A stretch of 64,000 nt of DNA from Blattamonas nauphoetae (lineage: Eukaryota; Preaxostyla; Oxymonadida), in contig JARBJD010000092.1 in the NCBI GenBank assembly GCA_033064195.1, positions 178,459 through 242,458 on the forward strand, read 5' to 3'. Each line of letters opens with the position of its first letter. Position 1 is the first letter of the stretch. Position numbers and translations under genes: made by a program. Shown one piece after another: positions 21,624-35,499 of the stretch. The notes beneath the pieces were generated by a model. The model had not been told where the DNA came from and did not search any database. It saw only the letters and a list, made by a program, of their open reading frames with translations.

Positions 21624-21941
21624 TCAGTCTTCTCTCTCCCCTAAGAAAAAGACATTTCCACCAAATATACGAATCAGTGTTGTTCCCAGATCGGAATGAT
21701 CAAATTGGAACCGATCGCCTCCGCATGATCGGAAGTGGAGCTCTGTGACATCAGAAAAGCCATCGACGCGCAATTGAAGCAGAATCTGCTGTCCTCTCTT
21801 CTGAATAGCTGGACTTTTCATGTTCCACACGCTGATTCCATACAGTTGTTGGACAATTTTGATAATTTGGAAACTTTGTTGATTCCATGCGCGTTCTTGG
21901 GCCGATTGATGACCACTCTCAACAGCAACTTCCTTCCACAA
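21624..21941 (-). pseudogene. Isolated C-terminal fragment of the helical family
   Basis: Seen: an open stretch without a good start. LQLRVDGFSDVTELHF aligns by eye with RELTDEGFDDVVSDRLHW of the 20406 gene, and GISVWNMKSPAIQKRGQ resembles CWTILGNWKMPEKRQ of the 22026 gene just upstream. It could be a last exon of the 22026 gene (the frames are compatible), but because both end regions are present it is more likely the tail of a lost tandem copy. Confidence 0.45.
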
Positions 21942-22025
21942 AGTCGAGTCCTCCCATCCACCAACTCCTTCTCCATCTCGTCATCAGCACGCTCTATCCA
22001 ACAAAATCTGATTCAGCCGATCAAT

Positions 22026-23081
22026 TCAGTAGGTCTGACAGTCCAACACATTTTCTGACATGGGATCAACTGCTGATGGTCTGTCGTTCTCCCAGAGAAC
22101 TCCCAACATCGCGACGAATGGAAGGGTCGTACTGTGACATGACACGATTTGGAGCTGGAGAAAAGGTTCGCATTTTGTTTGTCTTTTTTCCGGCATTTTC
22201 CAATTTCCCAAAATTGTCCAACAATTGTACATCACACTGTGAAGAAGATAGGTTGTCATTTTATGATTCTCGAAGAATGAAAGAATATCTGTGTAGGTTA
22301 GAGCAAACGAAGAAGACACGGCAAATTGTGTCATCTGTTCCATGGATGGTGAACATTCAAGAATTCCTTCAAAAAGCTCAGCTGAATCGTCGCAATATAT
22401 GGAATCTGTGATTTGGTGTCTGTGTTTGAATACAGACTCCAGAAATGGTTCGATTGGACTGAAAAACTTGTCAATGTAGGTCTGCTGAAAGTATTCAGTC
22501 GAGATTTGTCTCTCTTTGCAGATAAATCGATCACGGCCAGGAGATGCCTCAAACAGGAAGTTGACCACGATACTCGTCAGAAATGAACCGTATGGGGGCA
22601 ATGTATGCATTTCATGTTCATAGAATGTGCGAGGGAGGAGAGCAAATAAACCTGTTTCCAGAATCACAAAGAGAGTGACATCAGAGGCGTCAAATGCAAT
22701 TGTACCCAGAATCGACAAAGTTGCGTCAACCAGCTTCTCGTTGGATGATGTGAGGAGTGGGACAATTGAAGTAGTGAAACTAGAACAAGAGCGATTGTGG
22801 GCTGGAACTAGTTCGACGAGGATGTCGTAGGATGAGGTGGTTCTGGAGAAACGAGACGAAATCCTCTTCAGAAGAGTGCATGCTTGCTTGGTCGCTTTTT
22901 CATCCAGATTGTTTCCTTCCTGAATGTAGTCAACAAGTGACATGAACAGCGGTGATGCTTGTTTGGTTGTGTGGATGAATTCGGGATTAGATCTCAGAAA
23001 CAAGGGAGTTGTTTCACTTTGTGCATCTCGAATGAAGGAATGAATGGAACGGTGTTGATCTGAGTTTGAAGTGTTTGTCAT
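22026..23081 (-). CDS. Uncharacterised helical (armadillo-like) protein
   Basis: Seen: ATG at 23081 (MTNTSNSDQ) is preferred over an upstream TTG. The frame runs 351 codons to a TGA at 22026. The middle resembles the 20406 product (SLVDYIQEGNNLDEKATKQA against SLAEFMKEENVLNKKSKEAA), so they are paralogues. After KMPEKRQTK the sequence no longer resembles the relative, so the end may be read-through into non-coding sequence, or an intron may start there. No domain of known function is recognised. Confidence 0.65.
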   Translation of the reverse strand: MTNTSNSDQHRSIHSFIRDAQSETTPLFLRSNPEFIHTTKQASPLFMSLVDYIQEGNNLDEKATKQACTLLKRISSRFSRTTSSYDILVELVPAHNRSCSSFTTSIVPLLTSSNEKLVDATLSILGTIAFDASDVTLFVILETGLFALLPRTFYEHEMHTLPPYGSFLTSIVVNFLFEASPGRDRFICKERQISTEYFQQTYIDKFFSPIEPFLESVFKHRHQITDSIYCDDSAELFEGILECSPSMEQMTQFAVSSSFALTYTDILSFFENHKMTTYLLHSVMYNCWTILGNWKMPEKRQTKCEPFLQLQIVSCHSTTLPFVAMLGVLWENDRPSAVDPMSENVLDCQTY

Positions 23082-23123
23082 TGAGCAATTTTTGAAGATA
23101 TCGAATGCTGATCCAAACCACAA

Positions 23124-23825
23124 GGATTTAATGCACGGTATACTCTATTCTCTTCAGCTCTTTCACCCTTGTATTGAATGTTAAATCGAATTAGTCTGAT
23201 AGTCTTTTCACATGAACGCAAAAATTGAGTGAAGTTGCTCTTTTTTCAGGGAGAGACCTGGCGAGTGGTGATGAATCGGGAATGATGTGTCAGCGATGAT
23301 GGGACTCAAACAGAGATACTTTGAAAATTCTTCAGTAAAGTCTGTTGAACTGAGTTTTTGTCCATGGGTGAGATAAGCATTCCCACATCTTCACACAAAT
23401 GATGGAAACGATAAAATCTTGTGAGTATGGGAAAAAGAAGATTAGGCTTGTGAATAAACGACATATCGACTGAGAAAACTCGTGGAGAACAATTCGTCCA
23501 AAAGAAAGCAGAAAGAACGAAATGAAGAATGAGATTGAGAGTTACGGCACAAATTGTGAGAGAATTTGTGAACAGAACAGAGTAACGTATTGGTTTGATG
23601 GAAACAAAAATCTAAAGTTGTGGTCGTCCGGGAGTATCAGTCCAGAAAGGATGAAGACAACCCCGACGGGGAAAGGTCGTCCAAAAGTGGGTCCGGGCGA
23701 TTCACAGTCAGTGAAAGGAGTGAAAGAGTGATGAACACAACTGCGATCCGAGCTGGCAATTCGAATGTGCTCGATTCAGGGTGTCCTGGACAAGACTGAA
23801 TGTGGAATGGTGACATGTGATGTGT
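23124..23825. other. Intergenic, nothing recognised
   Basis: About 700 bases between the helical-family gene and the 3' end of the giant receptor gene. No coding stretch, repeat or RNA gene is supported. Confidence 0.5.
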
Positions 23826-26800
23826 TCACCGACGCCCAGCGTGTTGGGCAGGGTGAATTTTAGGTCGGGGAGGAAGATGTGGATTCTCGGATGGATGGTG
23901 AGGGGAGTGAAGAGATGTGGGATGATGTTGGGGAGAGGATCGGTGAGGAGAGTCAGACGGAAGAAGAATCGCGTTGCGGTTGATCACATCAATTCTCATC
24001 TTTTCAATCTCTTCCTCACTTGTGTTCAGTGTTGTCACTCGCTCGACAATGCTCTTCATCGATGGTCGTTTCTTTGGATCAATCGAAAGACAGTCTGTCA
24101 CCAACTCCGCCATCCCTTCTCGAACTCGATCCATCCGAGGAACAATCCCACTTCCCAACTGTCGCTGAGCATTGATCCCATCAACCTCTCCAAACGGTAT
24201 CTGCCCAGTCTCAATCTCCCACAACATCAGGCCAAGCCGAAAAACCGTCCCATGAACGACGTCAATCACTGGCTTCCCATCTGCCACTTCAGGAGGAATC
24301 CACCGCTGTCCCTCGTCTTCTGCTTGCTTCACAAGCGACTCGACTGTTTGGAACGTCGTGACTGGTTGGGGATTCATGACTTGGCTGGCCTCTTTTCGGA
24401 ATAACATCTCGTCCTTCTCATCAAACAGAACCCAGTGTGACGTCAACCGAGAAAGGATCTCAGCGGTCGGACGAACTCGAGCAATCAGCGCAAGTCCTTC
24501 CGAAACTCTCTTCTGAATCCTTCCTCGCTCAACTGTCGTCATCGTCTTCTTCTCTTTGTGCAGTCGCGAATAGAGTGTCTCGCGAACTTGCACTGTCACC
24601 TCATTCGGCTTCTCTGATCCACATCCCATCGCAACAATAACCTCTGAGGGCCCACTTCTTGGCATCTCATCATTTAACTCAACCACTTCTTCTTTTGGGA
24701 TTGGGTTCTGTTTGGTTTTGTCCACCATCTCTGAGAAGGGATCGTGTGCGCTGCTGACAACAAGCGCATTCTGACTTCCATTTCGCCAAATGTCTTCGGG
24801 ATCCTCCATTTTGATCTCAACCTCGTCAATCTCTTCCATCTGCTTCGTTTCCGTCTCTTTCTTCGATTTTGATTTCCTTCGACGAACAACAACACACAAC
24901 ACAATCACCAGAATCACAATCCCAACAATCACTCCTCCAACAAGCGGAAGAATCCATTTCATCGAGTTCAGCGCTTCTGCCTTCCTTTCTGCTGATGCAC
25001 TCACCTTCATCACAAACCAACCTGCGGTTCGTTCTCCATTCCCAAACAAAACTCGACCTCTCCATTCCTCTGATAAAGACAGCTTCGACAGATGTTCCGA
25101 TCGAGACAGCGAGAAGACGATTGATGTTTCGTTCCATTTCGATGTCGACACCGACGACAGATCAACATGAGCGAACTTCGACGACGATTCTGCTTCAAAC
25201 ACTTCCAAGAACAGACCACACGGAATCAGTTCCGTCCCAACAAGGCTCACGTTGAACAACGACTTCGCTTTGTCTGGTTTTGAGGTGCAGTCACTGCTTG
25301 TCAACGATGGCACAAAGAACGGCGAGTTGGGGTTGATCACACTCCCACTCACAACACAATCCGACGACGCTGAGATCCAAGCTGAGGAACCTTCTTTCGA
25401 CCCATCTCCTCCACTCAAACTCTTGATCATCACACGACTTCCATTGTCACAGCGAATGTTCCGGTGAGCCGATGGGAAATCAGAATTCTTCGCCGAGTTG
25501 TCTTGGAAGGCTGATGTCGTGATTGTCAGCGATCCCCCAGACACAAACAACGCTCCATCCCGAAGATCAGAGAACTCGCTTGAGTGGATGTCAACTGAGC
25601 AATTCTCAAACGAAAGAAGACCACTCTCCCACAAACACACATCATCGCTGTTCCCTCTTTCAGCCACATCCATCCCATGAAACAATGACGAGCTGATCGA
25701 AATGTTCGATTCTCCATTCACTCCTGACAACAATGCTGATCCAGCCCAATCCAAAACTGTCAAGTTCGACAGATCCACTGACGAGAACGACGACAGAAAG
25801 AGAAGAGGCGACGATGAGACGATCGAGCTGATTCGAGTGTGAGAAATCGACAATTGACCCTTTCTCAATCGAACAAGCGAACAATTTTTCGAGCAAGAAC
25901 ACGAAATGTTCACTTTCGACAGTTCGAGTGATCCTCCTAAGTTCTCAAACACTCCACTTTCTGATCCAAGCAACGACCCATCCAGATCAATCAAAAGCGA
26001 GCTCACTGAAACCGAATCAAGTTCATCATTTTCACCATTCACAATCTGGCCTCCTCCAACAACCACCAATCTTCCTGCTTCACGATATCCACAAACTGAC
26101 ACATCAATTCCATCCACCATCATCCCACTCTCAAGCGATCCATTCCCAACAATCACAATCGATCGCTCCTGAGTCAATGAAAATCCTCCATCCACTGTCT
26201 TGCACGCCACTTTCATGTTTCCACAAAGCACATGGTCTTCACTCGTTTCTGACGTCAAAACAAACATCTCAGAGCCACGAGGATAGAATTCGTAAATCAG
26301 CGAATATCCAACCATCTCCTCCACTCCATCCTCTCCTCCATCGACACCCTCCCGTGACACCAGAACTCCACTTCGAGGTGAAGAATGATTGAATGTTCCT
26401 TCCCAATCTGACTCTTTCTCAACTCGTCCTTCTTCTCCACGAAGAAACACCCACCAAGCAACTCCATCACTCACACAATTCAGGAATCTCGTCGATTGCA
26501 CACGAAAAACATGGTCGGAAGAAGGCGACGCTGAGAGAACACTTGGTCCATTCGACCATCGATGGATCGATTCAAAACAACAGCCAACAATCTCAACTCC
26601 ACTCAATGTGTCAATCAGAGCACAAGATGTCTCGATGTCAGACACATTCACTTCTTCCATCTTCAACAACCCTTCGTTCATCCTGATCAGAGGAGAGAGA
26701 AGAGTCTGTGTGGTTGAGAATGAGCACGATGTGATGGTTAGAGTGGAGTCTGACGATGATATCAGAGGATCTTGAGATCGTCTTGAAGAAATGGAGAATG

Positions 26801-29800
26801 AGAGTGATGAGAGAGTCAATGATGTTGGGGATGCTCTAACTTTCGATAGAATGAACGAACCTTCATTCGAGATGATCATTGAAGAGGATGATTTCATTCC
26901 AGAAAATGAGAGTGTTCCATTCAGTTTGATCTCTTTCTCAACAAACACAGAGTCAACAATCTTCATCCATTCAATCGACCCCGATTCCATTCGATCCAAA
27001 CCAAACTCCACTGTTCGACAGAACAGATGAAAATGACCACATTTCTTGAACTCCCATCCACTCCCATCAACTTCAACACTTTCGGAGATCGGAATCAGAT
27101 ACGGAAGGAGAGAGCTGTTCACTTCGGTCTGTCTGTCCAACACCCAAATCGACCATTCATTCGACTCGTCCACACTTCCCTCCCATTTCGATTATGTGAT
27201 CAATGTGTCCAGACCAGTCCCAACAACCCACACATTCATCTCCTTCTCGTCCGAATTCGCTGAACACTCCTCGAAGATCAATTCCCTCATCGAATAGTCC
27301 AGTGTCGGTGTCGATGATTCGTTCTTCAGTTCCATCCACACACAATTCGCTTCCCCACTGCACCGACACCATTTGAACGTGTTGTTGTCCAGTCGGAACT
27401 CCGCCCCATCACCCACTCTCCCAACCACAACTCCTCCCAACTCGTCCGACGATGAGATCGAAGAGAACAACGATTTCACAATCACCAGACTCGCTCCTTC
27501 TCCAACATGCATCACACTTCCCCCAAGTGTGTTCATCCCTGTTTGGCTCACCAAGCATCCATCCATCCTCAGACTTTTGTCAACCACGTCGAACAGATGG
27601 GTGTGCTCAAATGTCGACGAGATCCACAGTTCAGTCTTTGTGATGGAGACATCTGCAGTGATTGTAAAGAGCCCATCCTTTCTTCCATCGCATCCAACTC
27701 CACCGACATCCATCACGTGATCCTTTCCAACCACATTCAGTGGTTTCGACAATTCCATTTCTTCAGAATGAACGATGTCTCCATCCAGAATCACTTTGTG
27801 CGAAGAATGAGCAGCCATGCGAGTCCAAAGAGCGGGCAGAGTTTCGCACGGATACTCTCCAAATCCACAGACACTCACATCACACCACAATCCACTCACA
27901 TGACCTTCCGAGCCCAGAGCTGACAAATACAGAAACAGAGGAACCACTTTCGGGTGAGTTCCTTCTTTTCCAACAAATGACCGAATCGTCGACGAATCTT
28001 TCTCCCACGCCAGTGTCAGCGAAGACTCAATCATCTCTTTCCCGAGAGATGGATGGCGGATCACAATGAAATCCGAATCTGCTGATGGTGAGAGACACGA
28101 ATCAATGACAGTCGATCCCGAAAGTGTGAAAGTTGCTCCGAGAGACAGGGAAATGTCAAGAACACCAGAACCAGACGACGATGTGCTCGTGCAGTTGATG
28201 AACGAGCACGAATCGATGGAGAGCGAGGATGAGTCAGTGATTGTTGCGGAGACAACAGAGCCAGAACAGGAGGATGTGAACGAGTTGAACGAGCACGATG
28301 AGATGGTAAGCGAAGCACCAGACAACACATAAATGAACGAGGTCGACGAGGAGAGAATGGACGAGACAAAGTCGATCTTTGCGAGAGTGAGCTGTCCAGT
28401 TTCAAGTCGGATCCAGCCATTCGAAGAGACTGGCACTTGTTGAGATGGAAGCTCTCCAGTGAAGGTCAGGCTGAACTCGCTCACCGTCAGAGGTGCGGTG
28501 AGAGAGGTGGTGTTTCGAATCAAGAGCGTCACACTCGAGTCTTGAGGAACAGCGCGAGCAAGACCTTTCTCAATCGACGAACAACTCACTCCAAAATGAC
28601 CACAGCAACCAATCTCTGATCCACCAATCCCATCCACCACAACCTCATCCGAAATCGGCACAAGATAAACAAGAAGAGACGAGTTCACTCCACTCGCACT
28701 GTCCACTCCCCAAAACCCGTTTCGATCTGTTGATCTTGAAACTTCTGGAAATCGGTCGGTGTCGATCGATGACTCGAAGAGAGAGCCAGAAACGAAGATG
28801 TTCGCTCCAACCATGTCGGTGTTCGACGATGACGAAGAAGAAACGAATGATGATCCGCTCACATCGAACGACCAGCGTGTCTGCTCGTCCTGTCGAGTCA
28901 GAGTCAGAAAAATCGATCCTCCTCGAACGGCCGAGCAGTCTTCAAATTCAGTCTTCGAAATCACAACCGATCCTGTTCCCGCCACTTCAACATCCATCCC
29001 TCCTCCATCCACCAACGACGAGCAACTCTGAAACAGCGTCTCTTTCTCACTCTCTCCAATCTCCACTTTCTGACCAGAAACGATCAGTCCACAGACAACT
29101 GATCCAGAGACACGCGATGAGAACGATGTGAACGAACAATCGGAGACAACGAGTGATCCTCCAGAAGCAACATCCACAAACGACACAGACGAAGATGCAA
29201 CTGTCGACACGAACGAAATAGAGAGCAAGCTAAGTGAAGTGTCGACTGAGACTGAGAACGACCCAGACGAGGTGACTGTCAAAGTCTGTCGGTTCGATTG
29301 AGATGAAATCGTTTGCGACGCCTGTTTGGTGGTCAGTGGCGAAGAGAGAGAATCATCGTTCTCCAAAACGAGAAAGCTGTTCGAGTTCTTCAGCGAAGCG
29401 AATCCATGTTCAGCTGAATGGCAGGGAAGCAGAGACAGACCACACTTCGAATGGTCTTCTCCAGACAAACTCACCACAACTGTCGAGTTCGATGCGGTGT
29501 GTGGAAACCAGTGCCACAGCAGGCTTTCTTCGATCACTCCATCCTTCCCAACAAACTCATTCTTTTCTGAATCTGAGAAAGGACGAGCCGTTGGAATTGT
29601 AATCGACTTCTTCAGAGTCTGGAATGAGTCGAGAGACGCTGTCGATTCCAAACTCTCACTCTCAACAAACACAATCATTCCTTTCCCATTCGACCAGATC
29701 TCAGACACCTCAGAAGAAGCATCAATGTTCAATGACGCTCCAAGTGAGAGGTCAATCAGCGATCCTGACGTTGGATGGCTGAAACGAACATTCGAGATCG

Positions 29801-32800
29801 TGGTTGACACCAATGTCAGCACTCCGGACGAAGAGACAGCGAAGAGTGATGTCATTGAGCTTGAGAGGGTTTGAGGTGTGGTGGCTTCTCCGATTCGGCA
29901 CGACGAGAGGGAGAGGGTTCCTGTTTTGACAACGAAGAACGAGAAAGCGAGCGATGAGAGGGAGAGGACAGCAGACAATCCATCCACTTCCAACGACGAC
30001 GATCCAGTTTGCATCACTTTTCGAATTGTCGCTGTGTCGGGTTTGATCTCCACGCTCGCTGTCACTGACACTGCATCCTCCACAACCACGTCTGTCTTCA
30101 CCAAAATGGTTTTCAGGTGCGTGTTCATCGCAGAATGGATTGCGGAGTCAATCGAAGAACATCGAAGGCGATCCGATCCACAACGAGGATGAGTGCTGGC
30201 TTCGTCATTCGACGATCCACACACAATCGACTCTGATGGAACAAGCAGATAGAAGAGAAGAGACCACTCATAAAACTCATCCGAAGACGACACATTCGTG
30301 TTGTGCGACATGAAGCGCGTGAGAGAAGTGGTTGGAGTGAAGGAATCTTCCCAAAGTGAAGGAGTCGCAACCACATCCAGATTCGACGATGAAACAAGAA
30401 CCAGAGTGTCACCGGAGTCAGATCTCGAACAATCAACGAATGACACTGATTTCATCGAAATCGCTTCATTCGTCGTCATCTCAACAAGAACACTGCTCGA
30501 ACAAAACGACGAGAAGACAGTCGAGGAGAGGCTGATCGAGGCAGAAGGAGAGAGACAGGAGAGAATCGGAGACGAGAACGACGCCGATCCAGATGATCCG
30601 TGTGTTGTGTTGATCACACTTCCACAAATCTGGATCTGTCCATTCTGGACTCGAATCAGAGGACAAGAGTGTGTCGGTCCAACTGAACAGACCAATCCAA
30701 TCTCTTCAATCCAAAGCGACGATCCTGTCGATGTCAAGTCAAACACTCCACTCGATGAATCACAATTGATGTCCAGATTCATCACTCTCAACTTCCCTTT
30801 CTCTTTCACTGAGAACAGGAACGATCCTGACGCAATCGACGAGTCGATCAAGACAAGACTTCGGCTGATCGTCGATTTTGACAGATCTTTCGATGTCGTT
30901 CCACAAACTGTCACATCTTGACCAACAATCTCAATCTTCGTCTCGGTGTATGTCATGTTGTGCAGAAATTGGATCGTTTGAGGAATCGATGATCCATTCA
31001 GATATCGCTGTGTCAGAAATCGCACTCCATATCCCAACGTCGCACAGAACGACGATGTCCACTTGCACGCTTCTGTGTCCAGCCCACTCACTTTTCCAAA
31101 ATCGTCCTCAACACTCCCATTCACTGACACTTTCGGTGACGGAAGCAGTTTCGCTTGGACCAGATCTCGTTCTTTCTCATTCGAGTCCAGTCCTTCAACC
31201 ACAACTCGGAAGTCTTCAGAGTGTGATCCTCCTCCAAATCCCGAAATCGAGTCCAGACTCTTCCCGTTGAACACCGACCTCGAAACAAAGATGTCATTCC
31301 CTTCTCCTGCGAAGTTTTGTTCAAATCGAGCATCGTTCGCTGTCGTCGTTGAGAGTTGGATCGGTTTGGCAGAAGTCGACGAGCCATTCACAAAAATTGC
31401 TCCTCCCTTCCCTTTCGGATCTGTTCTCGATCCATCCGCTCCAATCGCCATGCAGTCTTTGAAAGTCACATTAAACGGTGATGTTGACTCGTGGACCACT
31501 CGAAGATAACTCGCTCCGCTCAGCTCAACCGCAAGTGCTCCTCCATTTCGGGCTGAGCAATTCACAAACGACGATAACTTACTCGTTACTGTTGTTCCTT
31601 TCCCGTTCAGAACAGCTCCATCCGATGTCGAAGAAATGGAATCGAAGAGAGTCGATTGTGGGGCGAAACTGCCTCCAACACTTTCAACGAAAGAGTAACC
31701 TTCGAAGTGAAGGTTCTTTGTGATACTCATGCTTAAAACAGTGATTGTGCCACCATTGTTCCGTACAAATGCTGCTGAATGGGCCAGTTCTGAGAAGTTG
31801 ATTGATCCACCCCAAACTCATGCACAATTCGTTGAGGGATGTGAAACGGGAAAGTGGAGTACCTCGGGTGAATCGAGGTGAAACTGGGAAATCAATTCCT
31901 TGGTCACTAAATTGGAGAGGAATGGAATCGAAGGAGGAGAGAGTAGAGTCTGTGAGGCAGTGATGTTGCGGACTGATTGATTGAACGGCAGACATCGAGA
32001 TCTGCTTCGTCCCGAAACCAGAAAAGGAGAGATCGTTCGCGAAAGTGGCGATTCCTGGTTGATCTGTCTCGTTCCCAACATTGTGAGAGAAATAAACACT
32101 CGACAACTCCACAGCACTCGAACTCAACGATGACGAGAAGGAGAGGCAACCAGAACAGCCAGAAGAGACACAGCGAGCAAAATCAGACTGCGAAATCGAA
32201 ATCGTTCCACTCGTCGACGAGTCAATCACACTTCCTCCATCTCCTCCTTTTCGCTCAATCTCCATCGCCCAATATCGAGTCATCGTCAACGAACACGATC
32301 CAGTCAGAGAGATCGCTGGCGACGATGTCAGAGTGATCGTGTTCAGAACACAAAGATGGAATGTCGCTGAGCCAGACGAGAACGAGAAGAGGTGAGTGTC
32401 ATGCGATGAGATTCCTTCAATCCAAACATTCGCCAAACGAACCTTCGCTGTTGTTGATTCCATTTTCAGAATCGGAGAGTTCGCGGAGTGAGGGAGGAGG
32501 GAGAGAGATGTGAGCGAGAAGTTCGCATTCCCATCAACTGACAACGACAGTTTCACAGTTGTGAATGTCGAGCTGTTTCGATCCCATCCACTCCCAACAA
32601 ACTCAACTGACAACGACAGCGGCGAAACTGATTCTGAGAACAGCCCGACTCCAACATTCACTTTGTTCCATCCTGTTTTCGTTGTTTCTGAAGACGAGAA
32701 TGCTGTGATCACGGCTGACATCGCATTGCATGGTGTTGCTTCGGAGCACGTCTCTCCACTTCCCTCCTCACTCATCCACCACTCACCCGCAGCTGTGGGC

Positions 32801-34677
32801 AGAGATGTATGTGTTGGATTCGGCAGGATTGTCTCTTCTTCAGTTTCATTCCCATTTATATTCGTGTCATAATAATACCCAATCTTGGGACTGACAGACG
32901 ATGATGTGCAGCCGACCATCGTGTTCAGAACGGCGTTGGCGGTTGAAGCTCTTATCCCGATGTCATTCCCTCGATAATGAGCGAGTTTCGTGTTGTTTGT
33001 TGAATATGTCTGATTTGCGTGGTTGTCCGAAAAATGGACATCTTCAAGATAACACATTAGAGGCGATGCAAATCTCAAGCTTCCTCCTTGCAGATCTGCT
33101 GAGTTGCTGTCGAAGTGGCAGTGGAAAATGCGTGAACGTGAATAACTGCAATGAAACGACCCACCTTGCTGAAGAGCAGTGTTCAGTCGGAAGATGGACG
33201 AGGTGATCAGAATGACAGATGAGAGTAAACTGTCATAGAAGCAAGAACCATGTCCGATTGTGGCCTGCTTCTCGAAGACGCAGTTGGTGATCGTGGCAAA
33301 CGCGACGGACGACGAGAAGAGGAGTGTTCGGGTGCCAGTTGATGTCGATGTTGGAGGAGCAGTGAAGTTGCTCGATGCGAAGTGGGTGTTGGGTGAGGAA
33401 ATGAAGGTGAACTGATTACCAGACGAGACAACTCCATCTGAGCGAGAGTATGACACGCTGCTCCTGTCAAACAAGAAAAGAGGGAAGACTTCTTTCTGAG
33501 CGGTGATCTTCATCACTCCAATCAGTTTCGTTCCAACAACGACTTCGAAAGAGCTTCCCACAAACTTCAACGAACCACCAAACTTAGAGTATTCAATGAT
33601 GTTGAACGACGATGTTGGTTTCGTCGATGTGAAGTGGCAGTTCTCGAAGTGTTGAGCGTCTTGCTGGGAAGAGAACTGAGTGCGGTCAAGTGTCGATTGC
33701 ACAGAAAAGTCGAACGATTCTCCATTTTGTGCGCGATCGTTCACATTTGAGCATTCGATGAACGTCGAGTTGAGAGAGAGGAGCGAGCGAGACGATCCAA
33801 GCCGAGGAACCACTGTCCCAAAAAGACAATTCTCGACTCCCACAGATTCACTTCCAATCATTCGGTCTGACGAGTGGAGACGAGTGGGTGAGCGCGAGGA
33901 GGTCAGGGACGTGATGTTTGAGAGACGAATCGAAGACAACGTGTTGTGCACAGAAACAGATTCCGAAATCGGATCAGAGGAACAGCAAACGCCTTCAAAG
34001 TTAGTGAAAAGTGAGGAATGTTGTGAAAAACCACAAATCGTGACTTCAACTGAGAGAGGATTCCCATTTTCATTCACAATCGACGAAAGGGCTGGAACAA
34101 CCGAATTGACACTCTTCACAACACAGTCGGAAACAATTAATGATGTTGAAGAGGCTCCAAAATGCGATGATGATATTGTGAATGGAGGTGTGGAGGAAGA
34201 GATGATGAAAGTTGATTCACGAAAAGAAACTGTGGAATGGGTCAGATGGGCACAAATCGGGAGCATATCGCTTCCATCGCGGGATTTGTGCGTGTTTGGT
34301 GAAATCTCAGATCGTTCGGAAATATCAAAAGTAATGAACGACATAAACAACGACGAGTTCGAAATCACCAACAACGAAGAATGATGAGGTGAAAGATGAA
34401 TCTGGTTGGATGGCAGATGTGAGTATGGAGCGTCAACGAGAAAGATGGTTCCATTCGAGCCGAGAAGAGAGAGAGATCGTGAGTCAATGGTCTGATCGAT
34501 TCCCCAAAACTCTCCGATTGGGAACTGGATGATTTGTTCCTTATTGCGACTGTTGGTCACTTGGTATTCTGCCATTTGAATCATTTCGGAGATGGATCTC
34601 TTCTGAAGGGGTGGAGAGTCATCTTCAGAACAAATTATGACTTGGAGCACCCAGAGCACGATGGGGAAGAAGCCCAT
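23826..34677 (-). CDS. Giant beta-helix receptor-like pseudokinase with one in-frame stop
   Basis: Seen: ATG at 34677 with signal peptide (GFFPIVLWVLQVIICSE). A frame change near 31800 is solved by a 28-nt GT-AG intron (31790-31817); the frame then runs 3607 codons, except for a TAA at 27192-27194 (codon 2486). Several modules of about 300-400 residues each pair a Cys-Gly...Pro-Cys type entry (for example SLLVYLVPISDEVVVDG then GCCGHF) with beta-helix segments rich in Ser. One membrane span lies at 24885-24960, followed by RRRKSKSKKETETK. The tail has SRLTSHWVLFDEKDEML, RWIPPEV, VFRLGLMLWEIETGQIPFGE and DPKKRPS; catalytic lysine, HRD and DFG are missing. If the stop is real, the product is a soluble ectodomain of 2485 residues. 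Both halves otherwise stay open, so the stop may be recent, a sequence error, or read through. Confidence 0.75.
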
Positions 34678-35499
34678 TTTGATGAGATCGGCCTTGAATC
34701 GCTACTAATGATTGATCCCTTAATCATGTGAATTGTGCTCGGCATCATTCAATTCGATTCCTCAACGAATCCTGTCATGGTCAGCGATCCCCTGCATATC
34801 AAGGAGAACTCTGAGTTCCGTTTCATCAATCTCAGACCTTTACATATCTATCCAGACCATCAACTCTGAAATGGCAATCTTCCTGATTCTACAATCCAGG
34901 AACATCCGCAATCGAGTCATGTCGACGATGAATCAGCTTTCCCACAACAAAAAGCCAGTCTGATGTCCATTGTATGGCATCATGTTGTGTTACAACTGAT
35001 CCACGCGATTATTGTGTCTTACGGACAACTTCTGAGTCATTCAGATGAATCTCGAGAGAGAAACCTGGAAAGAGCTTTCTATGGAAATATACCAGTTCGA
35101 AGGGATGAAGGATCGGTTGTATATGACATGAAATGATAGATTTCAGAGTGCAGTCGCCTGGAATACAGAGATGTTCATCGTCGTTGTTTGTGCTACTCTC
35201 GCCTTCAATCGACGTCGTGTTTTGCACTTGGAGGATATTGAACAACGAGAGACTGGTTCATCATGTTTTGATTCTTCATTCACACCAGAACGACTCACTT
35301 TGTGATCTTTTTTTGAGATGAATGAATGGAATCTCATTGACACTGTCGACATGAAGGACAACCTCTCTTTGAAAAGATAGATTCTCTCTGTAGAGATGCG
35401 TTGTCACGCTTTTGATTTCTCGAGTTCGGTTTCTACTGAGATTATATCAGGAAAACGATGATTGAAGTGAATAAGTTTAGTACCTCTTGTGAGTCGTGG
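34678..35499. other. Intergenic, no supported gene
   Basis: Short frames occur on both strands, but none shows a domain, a repeat or splice signals I can defend. It must hold the promoter of the giant receptor gene. Confidence 0.45.
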
